Shown in pieces: positions 1 to 4,289 of a stretch of 5,254 nt of DNA. The position numbers were made by a program, and so were the translations under genes. The DNA lies in contig VXXH01000254.1 in assembly GCA_009835515.1 (NCBI GenBank), positions 1-5,254 of the forward strand. Reading direction: 5' to 3'. The notes under the pieces are model-generated. The model was given only the letters and a program-made list of their open reading frames with translations, made no database searches and had not been told where the DNA came from. Numbering within the stretch: position 1 is the stretch's first letter; the number at the start of each line of letters is the position of its first letter. The stretch comes from Candidatus Poribacteria bacterium (GTDB taxonomy: Bacteria > Poribacteria > WGA-4E > WGA-3G).

Positions 1-24
1 CCGTTAATTGATATATTCAGGATT

Positions 25-33
25 TGCTATAGT
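25..33 (+). promoter_or_regulatory. Possible extended -10 promoter for the ThuA-like gene
   Basis: The sequence TGCTATAGT has the TGn extension followed by TATAGT, which is 5 of 6 matches to the sigma-70 -10 consensus. A weak -35-like TTAATT lies at 4-9 with 18-bp spacing, and extended -10 promoters tolerate a poor -35. Transcription would begin near position 40, leaving about 60 bases of leader before the start codon at 102. This is a motif match only, and the window edge hides anything further upstream. Confidence 0.3.
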
Positions 34-89
34 TGAACACAAAAATCTCAGCAGAGGTTTTTGACATATTTCTGTTATCAGACAATTGT

Positions 90-95
90 AAGGAG
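90..95 (+). promoter_or_regulatory. Ribosome binding site deciding the ThuA-like start
   Basis: AAGGAG sits six bases before the ATG at 102. The open frame extends upstream to a TTG at 33, but that codon has no purine-rich site before it and the added residues do not look like part of the fold. This site therefore sets the start at 102. Confidence 0.85.
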
Positions 96-101
96 AAATT
101 T

Positions 102-830
102 ATGACGCAACCCATTCAGGTTACAGTCTGGAATGAATTTAGGCACGAAAAAACGAACGACTTCATTCGCGGTATCTACCCAAAAGGTATCCACGCCGCA
201 ATTGCTGATGGTTTGGACAACTCCGGTGGCTTTAAAGTCCGGAGCGCGACTTTAGATGAACCCGAACACGGCTTAACCGACGATGTGCTCTCAAGCACAG
301 ATGTCTTAATCTGGTGGGGACACGCCGCACACGGCGCAGTTGAGGATGCTATTGCTGACAAAGTTCGCGCACGCGTTTTGGACGGTATGGGACTTATTGT
401 ACTCCACTCTGCGCACTACTCCAAGCCTTTTACCCGTTTGATGGGCACGTCTTGTAGCCTCAAATGGCGTGAAGCCGGTGAAAAAGAGCGTCTTTGGGTC
501 ATTGAACACGGACATCCGATTGTCGAAGGTTTAGGCGAATACTTTGAACTCGAACACGCCGAGATGTACGGCGAGCCGTTCGATATTCCTGAGCCGGATA
601 CACTTGTTTTTGTCAGCTGGTTCCCGGGTGGTGAGGTTTTCCGAAGCGGCTGCTGTTATTATCGCGGGCGAGGCAAAATTTTCTATTTCCGTCCCGGTCA
701 TGAGACGTACCCGATCTATTATGACGAGAATGTGCGACATGTCATCGCGAATGCTGCACGGTGGGCAGCCCCCGGCAACGCACCGACACCAGTCTTCGGA
801 AATGCTAAGCCGTTAGAACCATTAGAATAA
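102..830 (+). CDS. ThuA-like domain protein (glutamine amidotransferase-like fold)
   Basis: This is a 242-residue cytoplasmic protein with no signal peptide or membrane segment. It matches the ThuA-like family (trehalose utilization type, class I glutamine amidotransferase-like fold) over nearly its whole length. The visible markers are an N-terminal strand ITVW-like segment (residues 5-10), VLIWWGH (68-74), [11 protein letters not shown] (97-107), the HGHPIVEG block (136-143) and FRPGHETYP (196-204) before the last helix. The GATase catalytic cysteine is not at the usual elbow; the equivalent turn is the LHSAHYS segment with its histidines, as expected for ThuA proteins. ThuA was first described with ThuB in Rhizobium trehalose/3-keto-sugar catabolism. 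Many bacterial ThuA-like proteins are thought to act on keto-sugars, but the substrate here is unknown. No ThuB-type oxidoreductase lies beside it in this window. The start at 102 is supported by AAGGAG six bases upstream. A strong hairpin follows the stop codon. The family call is firm and the reaction is not. Confidence 0.88.
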   Translation: MTQPIQVTVWNEFRHEKTNDFIRGIYPKGIHAAIADGLDNSGGFKVRSATLDEPEHGLTDDVLSSTDVLIWWGHAAHGAVEDAIADKVRARVLDGMGLIVLHSAHYSKPFTRLMGTSCSLKWREAGEKERLWVIEHGHPIVEGLGEYFELEHAEMYGEPFDIPEPDTLVFVSWFPGGEVFRSGCCYYRGRGKIFYFRPGHETYPIYYDENVRHVIANAARWAAPGNAPTPVFGNAKPLEPLE

Positions 831-837
831 AGCGTGT

Positions 838-873
838 AGCAGTGAGCGGGCTTCTCTGAGTCCGCTCATTGCT
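838..873 (+). terminator. Strong intergenic hairpin after the ThuA-like gene
   Basis: The arms 838-850 and 861-873 pair over 13 positions with two G-U wobbles, and up to three more pairs can form inside the 851-860 loop. It begins eight bases after the ThuA-like stop and ends four bases before the next gene's ribosome binding site. Only a short T run (875-877) follows, so it is a poor intrinsic terminator by the usual rule. It may instead stabilise the upstream mRNA end or cause partial read-through control. Confidence 0.55.
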
Positions 874-877
874 GTTT

Positions 878-882
878 AAGGA
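878..882 (+). promoter_or_regulatory. Ribosome binding site deciding the transporter start
   Basis: AAGGA lies seven bases before the ATG at 890. An in-frame TTG at 869 would start inside the right arm of the preceding hairpin and has no ribosome binding site, so 890 is the preferred start. Confidence 0.75.
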
Positions 883-889
883 ACCTGTT

Positions 890-2374
890 ATGCAGACAGA
901 AGAGAATCAAAATACTGAACACGTTGATATTCCACCCGTCACCGGTCCGTTCGCTGAACCGTGGTCGCTTAAGAAAATAGTAGCACTCGCCGCCGTGTTT
1001 GGACCTGCGGCGATTGTCGCTTCAGTAAGCATAGGTGCGGGTGAAACAATCGTCGTTGTCCGGGCAGGCGCGTGGGCTGAATATAACCTGCTCTGGCTTG
1101 TATTGCTCAGTTGTGTTGTCAAGGGTGTTTTTGTTACCTATCTGCTGGGACGCTATACCGCAGTCAGCGGTGAGTATATCGGGAATCGGCTCGCCAAGCT
1201 GCCGGGCCCTCGGGGTTGGCTCCTCATTGCGATTGTCATCTTTGAGATGGTAGGCGCGCCTTTAGCATGGGTCCCGATCGCCAAACCTTGCGGGGCACTG
1301 CTCCATTTTCTATTTAAAGACACGCTGTCTTCAGGTATCTCGCAACCCATTTGGGAAAATCTAATCACGTCCTGTTTTATCACCCTCGCGCTCCTTTTCG
1401 GTTTACGTATCTCTTTTGAAAGGTTGGAAAAACAGCAACTCATTATCTGTGCTATTCTCGTTATCGGAACGATTATCGGCACACTGATGGTGCGTCCCGA
1501 CTTTGGCAAAGCACTGGTCGGGAGCCTCCGTTTTGGACACCTACCTGAGTTTCCTGAATGGGCACCGAAGGATGCTGTTGAGAATCCGTTGTTGACAATG
1601 GCGACAGCGTTCGGTTACGTCGGCGGTTCTGTCATGGGATACGTCGTCTACGCCAATTGGGTGAGTATGCATCGCTGGGGTATGACTTCTCATCAGAACA
1701 TTGGAGCCATCCGTCAGCGTGCCGCAAACAGTGATAAAATTGATTATCTTCCTGAACACCCTGAACAGGTCAGCCAGCTCCGAAAAATCCTTGCTCCTCT
1801 AAGATGGGATATCGGTATGGGGGCGATCGTGCTGTTCATTGTGACAGGCGCGTTTATGATCTCAGGTGCTGCCGTCCTATATGGAATGGAAAGCACCTTT
1901 GAAGGCTGGAGTCTGCTCACCGATCAGGCAAGCGTCTGGAAAAATATCCACGCGTCGCTCGTGTGGGTGTATTATATCTGTATCATTGTGGCACTCTGGG
2001 GAACGCTACAAGCACTGCCAGAAATCTACGCCCGCGTGATGCAAGAGTTCTTTCAGGCAATCTGGCCCCACCGCGAATGGAGTTACGGGACACTTCGCAA
2101 ATGGGTTTGTCTCTATATTTTTCTTACAACGATGGTGCTGATCTGGTTGAATGTCCCGTTTGACATCTTAACACAGATCGCTGGTTTTATTTTGGCGAAT
2201 TTTTCAATCGCGCTGATGATGCTTGCAGCCTTGTACCTGAACGCCAAACTGCCAGCTGCTTATCGAACACGTCCATTTATGTTCATCGGTGCCCTGATTT
2301 CTGCTGCTGTGCTTGTTACTTTTGCAGGGATTAGTGGTTGGGGCTTGTGCGTCAAACTGTTCGTTGGCAATTAA
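890..2374 (+). CDS. Divergent Nramp-family membrane transporter
   Basis: This 494-residue integral membrane protein has about 11 predicted transmembrane helices. The first spans roughly residues 30-57 and the second 67-86, with others near 110-130, 155-172, 184-203, 237-259, 311-335, 362-382, 406-426, 430-450 and 464-490. Helix 1 begins with FGPAAIVAS and leads into a charged turn. The following WAEYNLLWLVLLSCVVKG stretch and the GRYTAVSGE after helix 2 align well with Nramp (SLC11, LeuT-fold) proteins. The metal-coordinating DPGN of helix 1 is replaced by GAGE (49-52). The helix 6 region (AFGYVGGSVMGYVVYANW) lacks the MPH motif whose Met binds transition metals. It resembles the GSGE-type Nramp relatives that I recall from Planctomycetes and similar groups, whose substrate is not established to my knowledge. 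A long cytoplasmic loop between helices 6 and 7 (about 260-308) is polar and charged. Transport of a solute across the inner membrane is likely, but calling it a Mn/Fe importer would not be justified. Confidence 0.8.
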   Translation: MQTEENQNTEHVDIPPVTGPFAEPWSLKKIVALAAVFGPAAIVASVSIGAGETIVVVRAGAWAEYNLLWLVLLSCVVKGVFVTYLLGRYTAVSGEYIGNRLAKLPGPRGWLLIAIVIFEMVGAPLAWVPIAKPCGALLHFLFKDTLSSGISQPIWENLITSCFITLALLFGLRISFERLEKQQLIICAILVIGTIIGTLMVRPDFGKALVGSLRFGHLPEFPEWAPKDAVENPLLTMATAFGYVGGSVMGYVVYANWVSMHRWGMTSHQNIGAIRQRAANSDKIDYLPEHPEQVSQLRKILAPLRWDIGMGAIVLFIVTGAFMISGAAVLYGMESTFEGWSLLTDQASVWKNIHASLVWVYYICIIVALWGTLQALPEIYARVMQEFFQAIWPHREWSYGTLRKWVCLYIFLTTMVLIWLNVPFDILTQIAGFILANFSIALMMLAALYLNAKLPAAYRTRPFMFIGALISAAVLVTFAGISGWGLCVKLFVGN

Positions 2375-2383
2375 ATTAGAAGC

Positions 2384-2414
2384 AATCAGTTCTTCTGTAG
2401 GAGGAACTCCGATT
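2384..2414 (+). other. Hairpin between the transporter and PhyH genes
   Basis: AGTTCTTC (2388-2395) pairs with GAGGAACT (2401-2408) around a five-base loop, with one G-U pair. After a two-base bulge, AATC (2384-2387) pairs with GATT (2411-2414). No T run follows, so this is not a classical terminator. It could be an mRNA processing or stability element of the upstream transcript. Confidence 0.35.
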
Positions 2415-2431
2415 CTCGACTCATATTCTCT

Positions 2432-2452
2432 TACTGATAACTGGCAACTATT
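2432..2452 (+). repeat. Degenerate heptad repeat upstream of the PhyH gene
   Basis: Three successive seven-base units read TACTGAT, AACTGGC, AACTATT. They match the AACTGAY heptads found upstream of dnaK at 4221-4248 and share the exact 8-mer CTGATAAC (2434-2441). The array ends just before the AAAGGAG ribosome binding site. Confidence 0.5.
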
Positions 2453-2469
2453 CCAAAGGAGTTGAAACC

Positions 2470-3192
2470 ATGGCAGACATGAAAGATAAACTCGCGAAAC
2501 TGCAACAGGAAGGTTTCGTTTTAATAGAGGGCGCGTTGTCGCCAAAAGAGACGGAACATATCCGTCAGCGCATTAACTACGCACGTGAACAGGGTTGGGA
2601 GGAAGGTTTAAACGCTGTCGGAAATATGTGGTTTGATACCTTACTCGACCGTGAGCCGGATACATACGAATCGCTCGTCGGGCATTCGAGTGTCCGTCCT
2701 TACCTTGAAGGATTGATGGGTAAACAGTGTCAACTGCGGAGCCTACGGGCGCACATCAACCCCGGTCCCTATCTTCAAGAGTGGCACATGGATTTCTACG
2801 GCTATTGGCAGGAGCAGCGGTATGTTGAGGAACATCCGTTTGCGATGGCACCTGTTGGAATTAACACAACGTACTATTTTCAGGATAACGCCCCCGGTGA
2901 AGGGCATCTTAAGTTTATCAAAGGCGGACATTTGTCAGAGCCGCCGCATCTCTATCCGTTGGATCGACCCAAATTTGAGGCGTGGTGTGAGGCACAAGAA
3001 CATGTGATCCTGTATCCGAAAGCTGGTGATTGTGTCGTGTTCATCAACCATATCCCGCATCAAGGGGCAAAAGAACGGGACGATATGGAACGGAGCAATG
3101 TCGTGTGTCATTATCAGGTAACCCCGATGTACGAAGGCGTTTGGCACGTCTCTCGACCGCGCGGGTATCAAGGGACGTTCCCGTTTGCTTAG
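2470..3192 (+). CDS. Phytanoyl-CoA dioxygenase (PhyH) family protein
   Basis: This 240-residue cytoplasmic protein belongs to the PhyH family of Fe(II)/2-oxoglutarate-dependent oxygenases, which hydroxylate an aliphatic carbon while converting 2-oxoglutarate to succinate and CO2. The N-terminus (residues 9-40) has the typical LQQEGFVLIEGALSP start followed by a helix. The iron-binding HxD is His106-x-Asp108 in EWHMDF. GHLKFIKGGHL (145-155) corresponds to the family's GxLxFxPGSH block. The distal histidine is most likely His197 in IPHQGA (His194 is the alternative). Arg208 in ERSNVV is placed to bind the 2-oxoglutarate carboxylate. All catalytic positions are therefore present and the enzyme should be active. 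Its length is slightly under the usual 250-300 residues. AAAGGAG (2455-2461) sits eight bases before the ATG. The substrate is unknown: bacterial members act on many small molecules, and phytanoyl-CoA itself is unlikely. Confidence 0.9.
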   Translation: MADMKDKLAKLQQEGFVLIEGALSPKETEHIRQRINYAREQGWEEGLNAVGNMWFDTLLDREPDTYESLVGHSSVRPYLEGLMGKQCQLRSLRAHINPGPYLQEWHMDFYGYWQEQRYVEEHPFAMAPVGINTTYYFQDNAPGEGHLKFIKGGHLSEPPHLYPLDRPKFEAWCEAQEHVILYPKAGDCVVFINHIPHQGAKERDDMERSNVVCHYQVTPMYEGVWHVSRPRGYQGTFPFA

Positions 3193-3213
3193 AGATATGC
3201 ATTAGTGCTTAGA

Positions 3214-3238
3214 GGGCGGGTGTTCTTGACATCCGCCC
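3214..3238 (+). terminator. GC-rich hairpin after the PhyH gene
   Basis: GGGCGGGTGT (3214-3223) pairs with ACATCCGCCC (3229-3238) around the loop TCTTG, giving ten pairs with a single G-U wobble. It starts 22 bases after the PhyH stop codon. The downstream sequence CTATTGCTTAAC has no real T run, so termination would be inefficient or factor-assisted. The right arm and tail resemble those of the hairpin at 838-873. Confidence 0.6.
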
Positions 3239-3281
3239 CTATTGCTTAACAAACTAACCCCTATACGAATGGAGAACACTC

Positions 3282-4088
3282 ATGCGTCAATTATTAATTT
3301 GCCTGTGTGCTGTGTATCTGGTAGGGAGTTTCCAAAGTGTTAGCACAGCCGAAGAATTGGAAGGTTTAGTCGTCTATTTTGCTTTTGAGGAGGGTGCGGG
3401 TAAGACTGTCGCTGATCTTTCTGGTAACAAACAGGATGGAAAATTAGAGGGCGATACGTCGTGGACAGATGGTAAATTCGGGAAAGCGGTTAATTTCGGT
3501 GGGAAGGATGGGGTTGTTCGAGTTGAACACTCTGATGCATTTGAATTTACCGACGGAATTACAATTGCTGCTTGGATTAAACCCACTCTGAAAGCGGGAC
3601 CCGGTACATGGCAACTTATCGCCGCAAAGGGACCGGATGTACAGGAATTTTTCGAGGTGCTGCTCCATCCGGACGGTTTTATATGGATGGGATGGAAGTT
3701 GACTGGTGGACGTAATGTGCCAGCACAAAGCCCTCGTGATGTCGTCAAAGACAAATGGCAGCACGCGGCTGTCTCATTTCAGAGTGGAAAGTGGTGGACC
3801 ATCTATCTTGATGGTGAGGTCCTGATAGATTATCCTAAGACTGGCGATAAACTGGTGCCGATTGATGCACCGCTTTTTCTCGGCACTGAGGAACCACCGG
3901 CTCTCAATCGCTACTACAACGGTATTATTGATGAGTTTGCACTCTTTAACCGAGGCCTTTCACAGGATGAGATTAAAGAGATTCAGGGCAATATCCAAGA
4001 GATTTTGACTGTTGAACCGGATGCAAAATTACCGACGACATGGGGGCATCTCAAACAGAGATATGGGGGGCGTAGTCAGTCAAATTGA
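3282..4088 (+). CDS. Secreted LamG / concanavalin A-like domain protein
   Basis: This is a 268-residue exported protein. Residues 1-23 form a Sec signal peptide: Arg2, a hydrophobic core LLICLCAVYLVG, and a likely cleavage site after SVSTA before EEL. No lipobox is evident. Residues 28-225 form one LamG-like (LamG_3, jelly-roll) domain. Its hallmarks are LVVYFAFEEGAG (29-40), ADLSGNKQDG (44-53), GKFGKAVNFGG (64-74), FTDGITIAAWIKP (89-101), WQHAAVSFQSGKW (159-171), IYLDGEV (174-180) and the closing IIDEFALFNRGLSQDEI (215-231). Such domains bind glycans or serve as adhesion modules, and no glycoside hydrolase catalytic motif is visible. After a short helix, the C-terminus reads KLPTTWGHLKQ, a tail I recall on LamG proteins of Poribacteria. 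GGAG (3271-3274) lies seven bases before the ATG. A strong hairpin separates it from the PhyH gene, so it is probably transcribed at least partly on its own. Its last codons overlap a 13-bp dyad of the dnaK upstream region. Confidence 0.87.
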   Translation: MRQLLICLCAVYLVGSFQSVSTAEELEGLVVYFAFEEGAGKTVADLSGNKQDGKLEGDTSWTDGKFGKAVNFGGKDGVVRVEHSDAFEFTDGITIAAWIKPTLKAGPGTWQLIAAKGPDVQEFFEVLLHPDGFIWMGWKLTGGRNVPAQSPRDVVKDKWQHAAVSFQSGKWWTIYLDGEVLIDYPKTGDKLVPIDAPLFLGTEEPPALNRYYNGIIDEFALFNRGLSQDEIKEIQGNIQEILTVEPDAKLPTTWGHLKQRYGGRSQSN

Positions 4089-4090
4089 CT
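4078..4090. promoter_or_regulatory. 13-bp dyad, candidate activator site (distal)
   Basis: AGTCAAATTGACT is a perfect palindrome around one central base. Its centre (4084) lies 113 bases before the start predicted for the sigma-54 promoter, within the range used by enhancer-binding proteins. It overlaps the LamG stop codon. It has the same GYCAAWTTGRC core as the dyad at 4117-4129. No experimental support is visible. Confidence 0.4.
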
Positions 4091-4109
4091 TGTGAATTTG
4101 GTCTTTTTT
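4081..4109 (+). terminator. Weak terminator-like element after the LamG gene
   Basis: CAAATT (4081-4086) can pair with AATTTG (4095-4100) around an eight-base loop. This is followed within three bases by a run of six T residues (4104-4109). The T run fits an intrinsic terminator, but the stem is AT-rich and weak and overlaps the stop codon. Confidence 0.35.
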
Positions 4110-4182
4110 ATATTCGTGCCAATTTGGCAGACATTCAGTAGAAATTTCGGTTATTGCAAGCGAAGAATATTGGCACGGATAT
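4110..4182. repeat. Inverted repeat enclosing the sigma-54 -24 element
   Basis: The arm ATATTCGTGCCAAT (4110-4123) is complementary to ATTGGCACGGATAT (4169-4182) at 13 of 14 positions, and the remaining pair is G-T. The 45-base spacer holds the palindrome GAAATTTC (4141-4148). The right arm contains the whole -24 element of the dnaK sigma-54 promoter. The left arm therefore places an inverted TTGGCACG upstream, but on that strand no -12 GC follows. Confidence 0.6.
4117..4129. promoter_or_regulatory. 13-bp dyad, candidate activator site (proximal)
   Basis: TGCCAATTTGGCA is a perfect palindrome around one central base. It is centred 74 bases before the predicted sigma-54 transcription start and 39 bases from the dyad at 4078-4090. 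The two share the core GYCAAWTTGRC. The half-site TTGGCA also recurs within the -24 element. It may be a binding site for an enhancer-binding protein or another dimeric regulator. Confidence 0.4.
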
Positions 4183-4186
4183 TGCA
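4171..4186 (+). promoter_or_regulatory. Sigma-54 (-24/-12) promoter upstream of dnaK
   Basis: TGGCACG (4171-4177), four bases, then TTGCA (4182-4186) match the sigma-54 consensus TGGCACG-N4-TTGCW at every position, including the invariant GG and GC with correct 10-base spacing. Transcription should begin near 4197 and give a dnaK leader of about 93 bases. Sigma-54 promoters need an AAA+ enhancer-binding protein, and two candidate dyads lie upstream. The downstream gene on this strand is dnaK, with no gene between. Confidence 0.72.
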
Positions 4187-4220
4187 TACTATTTCCTCTG
4201 ACAACTCTCACTGCGAGGCA

Positions 4221-4248
4221 AACTGACAACTGATAACTGATAACTACT
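4221..4248 (+). repeat. Heptad repeat array AACTGAY upstream of dnaK
   Basis: Four units run head to tail without gaps: AACTGAC, AACTGAT, AACTGAT and the degenerate AACTACT. Such seven-base intergenic repeats are known in cyanobacteria and, as I recall, other environmental bacteria. On the minus strand they translate as YQLS-type runs that generate spurious open frames. The array lies in the transcribed leader of the sigma-54 promoter and just before a TATAAT box. Confidence 0.75.
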
Positions 4249-4256
4249 AATATAAT
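4230..4256 (+). promoter_or_regulatory. Possible sigma-70 promoter of dnaK
   Basis: A perfect TATAAT (4251-4256) is preceded by CTGATA (4230-4235, 4 of 6 matches to TTGACA) at a short 15-base spacing. Transcription would begin near 4263, just before the AAAAGGAG ribosome binding site. The -35 match is supplied by a heptad repeat unit. The local AT richness makes a chance TATAAT plausible. Confidence 0.4.
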
Positions 4257-4289
4257 CTCAAAGTTATTCATGAAAAGGAGAAATTAGAA

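Noticed and set aside
61..89. TTGACA at 61-66 as a -35 box for the ThuA-like gene
   Set aside because: The matching -10 position (84-89, AATTGT) is poor, and transcription would begin at or after the ribosome binding site.
33..101. N-terminal extension of the ThuA-like gene from a TTG at 33
   Set aside because: No ribosome binding site precedes the TTG, while AAGGAG sits at the correct distance from the ATG at 102, and the family fold begins right after that ATG.
869..889. TTG start at 869 for the transporter
   Set aside because: It lies inside the right arm of a strong hairpin with no ribosome binding site. The ATG at 890 has AAGGA seven bases upstream.
1153..1509. Minus-strand 118-codon open frame within the transporter gene
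   Set aside because: It is antisense to a clear membrane protein gene, with no recognisable domain and a composition expected of a shadow frame.
3374..3764. Two overlapping minus-strand open frames within the LamG gene
   Set aside because: Both are antisense to a well-supported LamG domain, have no recognisable features, and overlap each other in different frames.
4110..4123. Second, divergent sigma-54 promoter on the minus strand
   Set aside because: The inverted TTGGCACG is there, but the -12 GC is absent at the required spacing, and the gene it would read into is on the opposite strand.
4080..4271. Minus-strand 63-codon open frame upstream of dnaK
   Set aside because: Its VISYQLSV run is the translation of the heptad repeat array. 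It has no homology signal and covers the dnaK promoter region.
4089..4289. CIRCE (HrcA) operator in front of dnaK
   Set aside because: No TTAGCACTC-N9-GAGTGCTAA-like inverted repeat is present. The inverted repeats that do occur have different sequences and spacing.
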